Made by a program: the position numbers and the translations under genes. The notes under the pieces were generated by a model. That model was given only the letters and a program-made list of their open reading frames with translations, made no database searches and was not told where the DNA came from. Shown here piece by piece: positions 11,735 through 22,204 of a stretch of 64,000 nt of DNA (position 1 is its first letter; each line of letters begins with the position of its first letter). Source of the DNA: Tanypteryx hageni. Taxonomy: Eukaryota; Arthropoda; Insecta; Odonata; Petaluridae. Location: positions 188,825,548 through 188,889,547 of the forward strand of contig CM054115.1 in the NCBI GenBank assembly GCA_028673005.1, in the 5' to 3' direction.

Positions 11735-12372
11735 GGGCTAATAGGGTTAGCGGAGGTTGAGGCCAGGCGGGGAAAAAGAGTCAAGAAGATGTATATGTGC
11801 TAGATCCCAGTGTCGGAGAGGGGGGGCAGGAGTGTCATTGGGTAAGGCGCAAATAACCCTTACATTGTAGCAACTATTGAAGGGAACATAGTGGGCATTG
11901 GCGTGTAATGCAACTGGGAGGAGGCGTCTGAGAGAGACGCTATTCCGGTGACCGTTCATGCGGATATTTAATGGATTGCTGGTGAGGCCTACGTAAAACG
12001 CGGGGCAAAGAGTGCAGGTAAGAAGGTAAATGACGTTACGGGTGGTGCAGGTGCTTCTAGAGGTGATGGGGTAGGTGATGTTGGTGGAGGGACTAGAGAA
12101 AGAAGATGAGGGTAGGTGGATAGGGCAAGTGAGGCAGCGAGGTTTGCCGCAGGGGTGAGACCCTATGGCAAGAGACGTGGTAGAAGTGGGAAGTTCCTTC
12201 ATCTACAAAATATTTCCCAAATTGGGGGGCCGGCGGAAGGAGAGGAGCGGGGGATTGGCAAAAAGGTTGGTAAAGAGGGACTGGTGGGAGGAAGAGGTAA
12301 GAATTGGGTGGGTAGCATGTAGGATTGTTTTGAGGGCTTCGTGGATACCAGGAAGGAAAAGTGTAGTAAGAT
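11732..12372 (-). pseudogene. Penelope-like element, C-terminal GIY-YIG endonuclease fragment
   Basis: The minus frame 11747-12202 encodes a GIY-YIG type endonuclease. A Cys cluster (CGKPRCLTC) is followed by NVIYLLTCTLCPAFYVGLT, where VIY and YVG fill the GIY and YIG positions, and then the basic RMNGHR. Cys motifs just before GIY-YIG are typical of PLE endonucleases. DNA homology with the copy at 54800-55440 continues upstream to 12372 in a disrupted frame. The 3' end stops at the TTAGCCCCCTT phrase against (TA)n; the 5' end abuts a LINE fragment at 12373. The reverse transcriptase domain is absent. Confidence 0.85.
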
Positions 12373-12461
12373 CTGTATAGTCATTCGCTTCTCTCCTAGT
12401 CTTCGTAGCACTTCATCGTTTTTCATCCTATCTGTCTATTTTATCTTCAGCATTCTCCTCT
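12373..12461 (-). pseudogene. LINE copy A, piece 3 (C-terminal region)
   Basis: Reverse-complemented, this matches the plus-strand LINE copy at about 15694-15782 (the MLKIKWTDRMKNDEVLRR region). It continues, across the element at 12462-13031, the LINE piece that ends at 13032. The left side is cut off by the PLE fragment at 12372. Confidence 0.8.
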
Positions 12462-13031
12462 TGTGACGTTTTTGGCCCGGGATTAGCCACAGGTCGCGGG
12501 TCAACAAGGTAATGACGGATAGTTAGGCGCCAGTACGGGTAAAAAGGAAGGAGGGAAAAATTCCGCCCGCACTCGGAAGGTAGGAGAGAGAGAGAAAGGA
12601 AAAATATTCTTTAGAATTGTAGTTCTCTCAGTTCGGTAGGTGACGATCATTCACTTAATGACTCGAACACCGATAATCATCGAGAACGAAGGGAGGGGAG
12701 TAGGGACGGAAAAGAATTATTTCTGGAAACAGGTATGGGGAAACAAATAACACGGGAGTAATTAAAGCGCGACACTCCCCAAAGACGAGCACTCACTTTT
12801 CTCTTCCACAAACCCAAAAACTCGAACGCACGTGAACGTTAACACTAATCCTAAACCAACCGAGCTTATAACCAAACGATCCCTGAGACCACCCCAGAGC
12901 CAAGTGACTTTTCCCGGATCCGCCGAGCACTCTCTACCTGTGACGACGCGGCGACCCCCGCGACCGCCTCGGAAAACAAAAAAAGGGAAAACACAGTGGG
13001 CGCACCCGCGCGAAGGCGTTCAAACGTTACA
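12462..13031. mobile_element. LTR-like insertion (candidate solo LTR) within LINE copy A
   Basis: This 570-bp block separates two adjacent pieces of the same LINE. It begins TGTGACGTTTTTGGCCC and ends GAACG-type GCGTTCAAACGTTACA, so it has TG...CA termini with short inverted ends (TGTGACG/CGTTACA). The LINE bases on either side suggest a diverged 4-bp duplication (AGAG and GCAG on the LINE strand, both one change from GGAG). It is richer in GC than its surroundings and has no coding frame. A solo LTR of a Gypsy-type element fits best; a MITE is the alternative. Confidence 0.5.
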
Positions 13032-14456
13032 CTGCAAGTCCACATTTCAAAGATTTCCAAGTATTTGATGTCATTTTTCTTTAGAGTCCATTTTTCTGGC
13101 CCGTACAAAGCTATACTCCATTAATAGCATTTTATAAACTTCTTGCGGATATCATCCTATATATTACCCGTAAGTAGGAATTTCTTTTTTCTGAAAGCCG
13201 CTTTTGCTTTTCCTATTCTAGTCCTGATCTCATCCTTACATTTTGCTACTCTTGTTATGATGCATCCAAGGTATTTATAGTCTGAAACTTGTTCTAAAGG
13301 CTTTCCTTCAATACTTATGTACAGATTCTCTTCTTTGCCCGATAATCGAATGACCTTGAATTTTTCTGTATTTATTTTTATACCGTATTGTCTACCTTTT
13401 ATTACTGTCTATTTATCATTTTCTGGAGTTATTCTTCCTTTCTTGCTAGAAGTACTTGATCATCCGCGTATTTTATTGTTTTTATAATCCTTCCTCCAAT
13501 TTTGAAATCTCCTGTGCCTTCTAACGCTTCTTGAATCAGACTTTCTCCATATATATTGAATAGCGTCGGTGATAGGCAGCAGCCCTGTCTTATTCCTCTA
13601 CCGATATTTATTCAGCAGGTGTACGTATTCTCCAACCTGACCTTTACAGCTGGATTGACATATAGATTCCTGATCAGTCTCCTGTCTTTCTAGTCTACAC
13701 CTACATCCTTTAATATCTTCATCAACATTACCCATTTTACTCTATCAAAGACCTTCTGCCAGTCTACGAAACATACGCAGATACCTTGACTGTTCTCTAT
13801 TGCCTTTTCTGATATGATTCTAACTACACCTATAACATCTCTAGTTCCTCGTCCTTTTCTGAAACAGAATTTATATTCCCCTAGCATTTCTTTTTCCTTT
13901 TTCTCCAGCCTTTTATTAAGAATTCTCGTGACGATTTTCGAAGCGTGTGACAAAAGGCTTATCGTTCTGTAGTCTTTACACCTAAGCAGCCTAAGTCTTT
14001 GGCTTCTTCTTTAAAGGGATCACTGTTACTTCTAGGAAATCCCGAGACCACTCTCCCGTGTCGTAAATCTTATTAATTAATTTCGTGAACGCTTTTAGTC
14101 CTTCTGATCCCATGACTTTAAGTACCTCAGTTGGTATTCCCATGGTTTTACCATTCTTTAGTTACATTATCGCTTTTTCCACTTCGCTCTCCATAATACT
14201 TGATCCTAAGTTGTCTTCTTCAATTTTTTCCTCATCTTCAAATTCTATTTTGGCCGATCCTGCCTGCTTTCTGTGTAGTTCCTTAATCTATTCTTCCCAT
14301 ACCTGTGCTACATCCTTTGTTTCTGGGCTATATTCCCATCCGTATTAATAATTCCTTTAGCACAAATTCCATTAGACTTCTTGTCTTCTGATTCCAGTGC
14401 CCTGGCGTACATCACATCGTACCGTTCTAACTTCTCCATTTGTTGTATTTCATCCA
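13032..14456 (-). pseudogene. LINE copy A, piece 2 (reverse transcriptase core)
   Basis: Read on the minus strand, this carries the start of the RT domain and the RT core. The best open part, 13690-13953, has SHASKIVTRILNKRLEKK, FRKGRGTRDVIGVVRII and CVCFVDWQKVFDRVKW, the last being the catalytic motif A region. Further along are the YGERL and ADDQVLLARK regions (around 13470-13560), then the YKYLG-like region and WTLKKNDIKYLE, all interrupted by stops and frameshifts. The part at 14308-14456 is the EN-RT linker. It is colinear with LINE copy B at 14725-16041, which is on the opposite strand. Confidence 0.85.
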
Positions 14457-14666
14457 GTGCTGGCAAACGAAAAAGAAAACGATTCGTTACGTTTTTTGCT
14501 ACAGGCAAAAAAGCGATTCCGTTTTTCTTTATGCTAAAATCTACATTTATTTTTCCGTTAAGTTTAACGTTATAACGAAATAACTCCGTAAAATAAGTGT
14601 AGTTAATATTTTTTTATTGTTTACAGGTTACGTATCCACCTTAAAGACGTAATTTTAATTTATAGG

Positions 14667-14667
<1 letters not shown>

Positions 14668-14724
<57 letters not shown>
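14668..14724. repeat. (CA)n(TA)n microsatellite
   Basis: A run of CA dinucleotides followed by TA dinucleotides lies directly 5' of LINE copy B. Confidence 0.92.
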
Positions 14725-14726
<2 letters not shown>

Positions 14727-16041
14727 AAGCCAAAGGCAATGCAGTGTAAAGATTACAGAACTATAAGCCTTCTGTCACACACATCGAAGATCATCACGAG
14801 GATTCTTAATAAAAGGCTGGAGAAAAAGGCAGAAGAAATAATAGGGGAAGATCAATTCGGTTTCAGAAAAGGACGAGGAACTAGAGATGCTATAGGAGTA
14901 GTTAGAATCATATCAGAAAGGGCAATAGAATACAGTCAAGATATCTGCGCATGTTTCGTAGACTGGCAGAAGGCCTTTGATAGAGTAAATTGGGTAAAGT
15001 TGATGAAGATATTAAAGGATATAGGTGTAGACTGGAAAGACAGGAGACTGATTAGGAATCTATATGAGAATCAAGTTGTAAAGGTCAGGTTTGAGAATGT
15101 GGACACCTGCGGAATAAATATCGGTAGAGGAGTAAGACAAGGCTGCTGCCTATCGCCAACCCTATTCAATATATATGGAGAAAGACTAATGCAAGAAGCA
15201 TTAGATGGCACATAGGATTTCAAAATTGGAGGAAGGATTATAAGAACAGTAAAATACGCAGATGATCAAGTACTTCTAGCAAGAAAGGAAGAGGAACTAC
15301 AAAAAATGATAAATAGACTAGTGATAACAGGTAGAAAATACGGTATGGAAATAAATACAGAAAAATCCAAGGTCATTCGAATATCGGGTAAAGAAGAGAA
15401 TCTGAACATAACTATTGGGGGAAAGCCATTAGAACAAGTTTCAGAATATAAATACCTTGGAAGTATCATAACACGAGAGGCAAAATGTACGGATGAGATC
15501 AAAACTAGAATAGGAAAAGCAAAAGCGGCTTTCAGGAGAAAGAAACAACTACTTACAGGGAATATAAGGGAAGATACCCGCAAGAAGTTGATAAAATGCT
15601 ACGTATGGAGTATAGCATTGTATGGGGCAGAAACATGGACGCTAAGAAAAAATGACATCAAATACTTGGAAAGCTTTGAAATGTGGACTTGGATGAGAAT
15701 GCTGAAGATAAAATGGACAGATAGGATGAAAAACGATGAAGTGCTACGAAGAATAGGAGAGAAGCGAATGATTATACAGACTATCAGAAAGAGGAAGGCT
15801 AACTGGGTTGGACATTACCTGAGGAGAGAGAGTATGATTAAAGACGTGTTAGAAGGAAAACTAGATGGGAAAAGGGAAAGAGGTAGGAAAAGGTTTCAGC
15901 TGATAGACGATCTGAAAGGGAAAGAGAGTTATCAAGATATAAAGAGGACAGCGGAAAATAGGAGTATATGGAGAACCAGGTTTAACCATGAATAATCACG
16001 GACCTGTCTACGGACAGACTACCTATGATGATGATGATGAT
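14725..16041 (+). pseudogene. LINE copy B (RTE-like), 5'-truncated, RT to 3' tail
   Basis: The frame at 14739-15215 holds DYRTISLLSHTSKI, FGFRKGRGTRDAIG, CACFVDWQKAFDRVNW (motif A, catalytic Asp) and RGVRQGCCLSPTLFNIY (motif B). A stop at about 15213 breaks the frame. The next segment reads RTVKYADDQVLLARK (motif C, YADD). The frame 15306-15995 covers KSKVIRISG, YKYLGSIITREAKCTDEIK, YGAETWTLRKNDIKYLE, MRMLKIKWTDRMKNDEVLRR and VGHYLRRE. After the stop, a (GAT)n run at 16025-16041 is the short simple-repeat tail expected for RTE-type LINEs. The endonuclease half is missing. It is the least damaged LINE in the window. Confidence 0.9.
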
Positions 16042-18586
16042 GCTGCAGATCAGGAACGTTTTTAAAATTTCAAGGTTTTCGGCACATTTTTCGTGTTTGA
16101 TGATCATGTATGAAAATTCGGATTTTTATATTCAAAATTTTATATTCAAGTTAATAAACTTAACACATATTTAAGACTAAAATATTAGTGTTTTAACGGT
16201 TATGCCCTATATTAGAATTTTATAGGTAAGACAAAAAGTACACTGAGAACCCCGAGACCCGTAATTAAATATAATAAAAGGAACCCGTCGGTCGGTTGCA
16301 CCAATTGTAACTCGGACAACCTGCTCCTGCTACAGACCGAAAATTTGGTAGAATGATACGTCATTAAATAAAGCTAAAGAGAATTACCAAAATTCCAATA
16401 TTTGTCCTCTTTAGAGCTCATTTTTGTCGTTTTTTCTTTTCATGCTTTCCATAAGAAATACATGGAAGTCATGAATGGGTTTATAATATTACATTTCAAG
16501 ATTAGTTAGATTTGAGATATTAACCTTTTGTAAATAAAGGAAATTATTTTTAAAGCGAAATTTGAAGCCACTCCAAATTACCATGAAAGACGGTTACTTT
16601 TTAGGATAAAATAGAAAAATTTGGAATGTTTAACAATGCGGGTATTCAGTTGCTGTCGTGACGAAACGAATACTAATAAATTTTAATTAATAGCAAAATT
16701 ATTGTTAAATCTTTAATTGAATGCCTTCAGTGGTATCTGACTACGTTTATATGATTTTTTTTAGTTTGTAGGCTATTTCCAATGCAGTTGATAAAAATGA
16801 AGAACCTATTTAAAAAATTCTTTAATTTCCGTTGATTAGAGGGTTTATAATTTTTGTAAGACTTATGTTCGATAGTTATGAATAAAAATTTTTAGGATCG
16901 GAAAATACATAATATTCAATAAAATGAGGATAAAGGATATTGTCGCTTACCGCCGCAACCTCACAGTAAATGGCAAATCCAACGCGATCTCGCTTCGCTT
17001 TCACCAGCGCGCTCGTGATCTCTTGATCACTCACCGCGTTAAGCAACGGAACTGTCTCTCTCGCTCCCGCTATAATTAAAAGACGTTTTATTATGTCGCG
17101 AACGCCATATCTGAAGGTCACGTGTAACATACTTTGTATATTAGTTTTTAATACTTCTTTTATTTTGCATTAGAATAGAAATACATGTTAAAATTGAAAC
17201 ATTTTCTTCCAAAAAAGCTCTTACTTGCGTTTGCTTACGTGTAATTCCAATAAATACCTTCGATAAGCAAAATTCTATGATAAAAATTGAAATCTTTATT
17301 TCTTTTCGCAAAAAATAGCACAAATCCCGCACCAATATACGATTCCCTTCTTTTGACACTTAAAGAAAAAGGTGGATTTCGCATTTCTTATGTAAACTGA
17401 ATAAGAGGAAAATTTCTGCAATCAAACTCGAGCCTTCAAATATCAGAAAAAATTTTCCTCGACAGGTCGTCCCCAGTTGTCAAAGATATCCACCAAATAC
17501 CATGAAAACCGGTTAATCGGTTCAAAATATAATAGGGGGACAGAAAGACAGAACGACGACACAATAAGCCTATTTTACAATCTGGAAAGTACGGTAAAAT
17601 GAACGATTCAATGCTTTTTCAGAGCATTATTTTTATCCTAGTTTTGAAAACTATAATGACTAAAATTGTCCTTATTTAGTGCAAGAACAAGAAATATGGA
17701 AACGTTTTAAATAAAAAACAAGGAATGGAGGAATGGGAAGAGATACAGAGGAAATGGATAGGGGAAGAGAGAGGGGAGAAGGGAGAGCATGGGGAAGGAA
17801 ACAGACAAGTGTGATGTAAACTGAGGGAGGAGTTAGACTGCAGGAAGAAGACGTGTGTGTTAGAGAGAAATGGAAAATGAGCTGAAGCGTAAAAGTTCAA
17901 ACATTGTATGAGGTTTCATAAAATAGAATTAAGTTAAAAAATATATATTTATGGGCACTAGTTTGCAAATAAGGGATAAGAAAATAAAATAACATTCCAT
18001 TAGGCGCTGCTGAGTTTATCCTAATTCATTATAAAATCAAATACTCCTTCCTTTAACTATAAACGTCTCATAATAATAATATATATGAAACAGTACTGAC
18101 CTCTGACAAACGATGACAACACGTTCAAATTGTAGATTCACTTCGACCTTTCTCAAATACCTTGTTAAGTTAGACTGACGAACAGTGGATAGAATTCGAG
18201 ATTATAGGGGATGATGGGATTGGGACTTGCAGAGCATTGACCTTTGTAAGAGGAAAAACTCACTCCAGTGTAGGTAATATCTAAAAGAATGTTTTCGAAG
18301 TACGAGGCACTGTGGGGGAGGATAGAGAATGGTAGAGGTCCTTAACTACAAGCGGCACATTTAAAGAAGCTTCCTTCCTCATTCTCCACGCTCCTTATCT
18401 CGTGCTTCCTTGAGAATTGACACCTTTCCTTTCAAAAATGAAAGTAAAACACAAATAACAATCGATAGTGGTCAGGATATCGTTTTTTTGCGACAAGGCG
18501 GCAAACTGGCCCAGCGGGGGACAAGCAAGACCGGCATTTTAGGCCACTTTCCCTTGCTCAAGACACTTCGCCTGTAGAACATTACC
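16042..18586. other. Interior of the hAT-like element, unassigned
   Basis: No transposase motif was found on either strand. 17480-17560 has a TACCATGAAAACCGGTTAAT and ACAGAAAGACAGAACGACGA phrase of a kind common in arthropod repeats. 17700-17890 is purine-rich and its minus frame is low complexity. 18500-18540 has a GGCGGCAAACTGGCCCAGCG block that may be another element's end. The region may have replaced or degraded the original hAT gene. Confidence 0.4.
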
Positions 18587-18743
18587 CCTTACCATCTGAT
18601 AACGAAATAACGAAATTTATTTTTTCGTTTTTTTTTACGTTTTCCGTTACAGATATTTGAAAAATTTCGTTGACGTTTTTCATTACGTTAACCTAAAATA
18701 ATTCCGTTATTTCGTGACGTTACGCGTAACGTTTTCCAGCCCT

Positions 18744-20100
18744 GATTCTATCACATTTTTCTTTTTTCCAATTTTCTCTAGCTTTATCTGTTACCCTTCT
18801 CAACTCGTTGTTTATACGTATATAGTTGGCGCTACCTTCTTCTCTGTTAACTTTTTTCCATATTCGTGTATCATCCATTTTCTCCAGCATTTCCTTAGTG
18901 ATCAATGGTTTTCTGATTTTCTCCTTTTGTTTTCCGATCTCTTTATTCAAGGTATCCTTGATACTGGTTTTAATTTCTTCCAATTCTATATCCACGGTCT
19001 TTGGTTTGTTTTCCAAATTTCATAGGCGATCTCCCAACAACATCCTGACTACATTCTGCCTTTCTTTCAGTTTTTCTAGGACCCAAGTCTGTCTTTCTCT
19101 TCTCGTTTTTATTATTTGTTTGAGCTTTGTACTTACGTCAACTATTAGAAGGCTGCAATCTTAATCAATATCTGCTCCTGGTAATGTCTTGGCAGTCTTT
19201 ATGCTTTTCCTGAACCTTTGTTTTACTATGATGAAATCTATTTGGCATCTTATTCTCTCTCCTGGGCTTTTCCATGTATATAACCTTCGTTTATGGTTTT
19301 TGAACCATGTATTAGTCACTACAAGGTCATTATTGATGCAGATTTCTACGAATTTCTCCCCTCCTCGATTTCTCTTCCCAAGTCCGTATTGCCCGACAAC
19401 ATTTTCTTCCTGTCCTTCTCCAACTATGCTGTTCCAATCTCCCATTAATATGCAGTTTACCTTTCCTCTTCCGTCTTCTTCGTAAATTTCATTAATTTGC
19501 TCATAAATCTCCTCGATTTATTCATCTTCATGAGCTGACAGCATATATACCTGGATTATCAGCATGTCCACTGGGACTGCTTTTAGCTTTATTGCCATCA
19601 GTCTATCGTTCGTTACTATTATCTTTGTCACGCTTTTCAACATATCTTTCCTAAGTACCAGAGTTACTCCCCTTCCCCCACTATTTCCTCCAGAGTAAAC
19701 TCCCGTGAACTCTTCCGAGTCGAACTGTCATTCTCCTTCCCATCTAGTTTACCTCAGTCCTATAATATCAACTCTATTTCTTCTCATTTCTTCTTTCAAG
19801 TTCTCTAGTTTTCCTGCCTTGCTCATAGTTCTTACGTTTCAAGTGCCTATTCGTAAATTGCTCTCGATAAATGTTTTCCTCAAGGCAGTCCCCGCCCGGA
19901 GATCCGATTGGGGGACTATTTTAACTCCGGGTTGTTTTACCTCGAGAGAACTCATATTGTCCAACCACCTAATCATTACTAGGGACTCTCTTGCTTTCCA
20001 CATCGCAATACTGTAGCCGTTCAAATCGTCCCTATCATCTTTACAGCTGTAATGGATATAGACCCAGCCAACATCATTTGTTTTCGGCTATATTTGAACC
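18744..20100 (-). pseudogene. LINE copy A, piece 1 (APE endonuclease and linker)
   Basis: Minus strand from about 19860 down: LRIGT then NVRTMSKAGKLENLKEEM opens an APE-type endonuclease, followed by EFTGVYSGGNSGGRGVTLVL, an IQVYMLSAHEDE region, then MGDWNSIVGEG, the YGLGKRNRGGEKFVEIC block and RRLYTWKSPGERIRCQIDF. 18744-19016 is the linker ending in ARENWKKEKCD. Several stop codons break it. This order is that of RTE-type LINEs related to the host gene CFDP2. About 20025-20100 is probable 5' leader. The protein continues at 14456 after the inserted hAT-like element. Confidence 0.87.
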
Positions 20101-20128
20101 GCGGAACTTTGTAATGAGAAGCCGACTT

Positions 20129-20239
20129 TTTTTTTAATACCGTTTTTCTACCTGTTATTAATAGTCTATTTATCATTTTCTAAAGATCATCTTCCTTTCT
20201 TGCTAGAAGTACTTGATCATCCGCGTATTTTGCTGTTCT
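20129..20239 (-). pseudogene. Short LINE fragment spanning the YADD box
   Basis: Reverse-complemented, this ~110-bp piece matches 15240-15350 of LINE copy B (RTAKYADDQVLLARKED then INRLLITGRK). It is bounded by (TA)n on one side and an A/T run on the other. It is separate from LINE copy A, which ends near 20100. Confidence 0.75.
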
Positions 20240-20526
20240 TATATATATATATATATATGGCAACAAGGTGTTGGGATGAGGATGATGCCTCCACCCAGTG
20301 TCACCGCCATCAGTTCTCTCTCTGTAGCTGATGAAGGAATAATTCCGAAAGCTTCTACGTTTGTGATGTTTCTGTGTTTTAGTGTTCTTTTACGTGTGTC
20401 GCTTCGACATCCCCGGGGCCTCGCCAACCTGAAGTCGTCCGATTGGTGAGTGTTCACTGGGTTTCCTCATCCCAACACCTTGTTGCCATACATATATCCA
20501 TTTTACCTTTCCTTTTCCGTAAGCTG

Positions 20527-20576
<50 letters not shown>
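20240..20576 (+). mobile_element. Penelope-like terminal repeat segment between (TA)n arrays, inverted ends
   Basis: TA runs occupy 20240-20258 and 20528-20576. The body begins with GGCAACAAGGTGTTGGGATG (20259) and finishes with its exact reverse complement (to 20487), giving a ~24-bp perfect inverted repeat around a ~180-bp core. The core is homologous to 54249-54403 and, more distantly, to the 3' regions of the PLE at 55560-55780, which ties it to the PLE rather than to a separate element. It contains the hammerhead-like motif at 20324-20358. No protein is encoded. Confidence 0.68.
20324..20358 (+). ncRNA. Hammerhead-type ribozyme motif in PLE terminal repeat
   Basis: The order is GTAG (20324-20327), the invariant core CTGATGA (20328-20334), a stem II hairpin GGAA-TAA-TTCC (20336-20346), the invariant GAAA (20347-20350), then GCTT and CTAC (20355-20358). 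GTAG and CTAC pair as stem I, and the bases before CTAC would form the cleavage triplet (CTT) if stem III is reduced to almost nothing. Very short stem III hammerheads are known from Penelope-like elements, which fits the location. A monomer this short may cleave poorly and might act as a dimer; activity is not shown. Confidence 0.62.
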
Positions 20577-20578
<2 letters not shown>

Positions 20579-20802
20579 CCCTGTCATTCCCCCCTCAGTG
20601 TGTCACTCTCATTTACTCTATCGCTGAAGAAGGGCATAGGCCCGATAGGCTTGCGTGTTTTTTGTTTTTGTGTTCGTGTGTTCAACGTGTCTCTTCGACG
20701 CCCCCAGCAGCCTGCCAACTTGTTCTCCGACTTGGTAAGTGTCCGCTGGGCTTCCTTCAACACCTTGTTGCCACCCTCATCACTACCTTTTCATTTCCTT
20801 AA

Positions 20803-20875
<73 letters not shown>

Positions 20876-21045
20876 AGGGTACTAATCTTTAGGCACTGTT
20901 TTTTGTGTTTGTATTTGTTTTACGTGTCACTTCCACACCCCCAGCAGCTCGCCAACCTGAATTTATTTATTTATTTATTTATACGTTGCAATTTGGTCAT
21001 CCGGCCAGGTGGCAAAGAAAACAATATATATATATATAAATAATA
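20577..21045 (+). mobile_element. Penelope-like 3' segments separated by (TA)n
   Basis: 20577-20806 is homologous to the region 3' of the PLE gene at 55563-55784: CCCAGCAGCCTGCCAACTTG, CACCTTGTTGCCACCCTCAT and CTACCTTTTC. It includes the altered hammerhead-like motif CTGAAGA...GATA at 20624-20647. After (TA)n at 20807-20872, 20873-21023 repeats the middle of the same sequence (TTTACGTGTCACTTCCACAC, CCCCAGCAGCTCGCCAACCT) and then diverges through a (TTTA)n run. The long Ile/Tyr translations across here come from the TA arrays and are not genes. Confidence 0.65.
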
Positions 21046-21369
21046 ATATTTACAATCACAGTTTTTGCAAACACACTCTCTACAAGTCTGAAAAATAAAT
21101 TTATAATTTATCAAACCTATGACCATTTTTATTTTCATCGAACACCTCTTAAAAGTAAGACCAACATGTCTTCATTGTCGCCACAAAACACCAAGATGCC
21201 GTTGGATCACTACAAAATATTCATGCGCAGAAAATTCGACGCAGTAAGCCAGGCGGCTGATGAGACAAGTTACCACTCAGGCTGGAGTTATTGTGTGTGA
21301 GAGCTGGCGTGTTGTTCTCTTATGAATAAGTAACATTTAAAGCGAAGGATTACCTTTCTAGTCATTACT

Positions 21370-22204
21370 ATGGCTATCACTTACAAAAAGTGTTGCAATC
21401 CTTTTAAGGAAAAGAATCAAAGTCTGCGAAGCGTAAGTACAGAGCAAATGAAGAAAATGGGAAGTATTGCATCAGGATCCAAGATGTTTTACAACTGTGG
21501 GTGGAAGATTGACGCAATCCGCAAGACTGAACCTTCAATTCGAGGAGAGTCTTTGAAAAAATCATTAATAAACTGGCAAGCTTCTTGCAGAAAACACAAT
21601 TAAATGCTTTTAGTTGGATTTTAGCAATCGTTCTTGGTGAACGGAGAGAATTCATAAATTAGAACGCCGGTGTTCCCATGCTGACCGTATTTCAAAACCT
21701 TCATCGAGTCACGCACCAACAGAAAGAAATTTTTCTAGTGGTGACGAATTTTCTGAATATGACACTGGCAAATTGAATATAACACTTTCCTTAGTGGGAG
21801 AAACAGCTATTAAGCGAAAGAAAATTAAACATACGAAATAAAAAAGGCAAAGAGGAGAAAATCGGCAAGGCCCTGAAGGCGGCGTTTTTGACTTAATTTT
21901 CCAAATCAAGGGAGACGATGCTCCGGCGGAGAAACTGCGACAAATTAGAGAAAAATTTGCTGAAAAATCAACAAAAAATTCCGAAGAGGTTCAGATCTTG
22001 ACTCTTGCACCCAAACCGCGGACTTCGAGAAAGACAGAAAGGACATATTAAAAGATTTTATGTGACTTTGGGGGAAATTATGCATTTGTAGCGCAAGGCG
22101 CATCTCAAGCATTCCACTGGAACAACGCACAATTATCCATATACACTGTTGTTCTCTACTTCAAGGAAGAGAATGAGTTGAAGCACAGGATTTCCACCAT
22201 ACTC
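21370..22204 (+). pseudogene. Decayed DNA-transposon ORF with CCNPF motif
   Basis: The frame 21370-21603 starts MAITYKKCCNPFKEKNQSLR. Further pieces in other frames follow: DDAPAEKLRQIREKFAEKST with EEVQILTLAP (about 21910-22020), and YAFVAQGASQAFHWNNAQLS (about 22079-22140) ending in a KHRISTIL-like stretch. CCNPF starts and AFHWNN motifs recur in uncharacterised transposon-associated proteins of aphids and Hydra, as far as I recall; I cannot name the superfamily. At least three frameshifts or stops are present. A hAT element begins immediately after, so the 3' end was cut or interrupted. Confidence 0.5.

Larger units (their letters stand above)
14457..18743. mobile_element. Large hAT-like element inserted into LINE copy A
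   Basis: The left end CAGTGCTGGCAAACGAAAA and the reverse-complemented right end CAGGGCTGGAAAACGTTAC form imperfect terminal inverted repeats, with subterminal AACG-rich sequence typical of hAT ends. The flanks ATTTCATC and ATTCTATC (6 of 8 identical) fit an 8-bp target duplication. The EN-linker of LINE A stops at 18744 and resumes at 14456. Removing one 8-bp copy joins the two halves in frame, so the insertion model is well supported. No hAT transposase was found inside; the element holds microsatellites, LINE copy B and unassigned DNA. Confidence 0.65.

Noticed and set aside
12116..12426. Several plus-strand and minus-strand frames of 68-75 aa over the PLE copy
   Set aside because: They are shadows of the minus-strand PLE DNA; the only supported frame there is the GIY-YIG frame and its broken upstream part.
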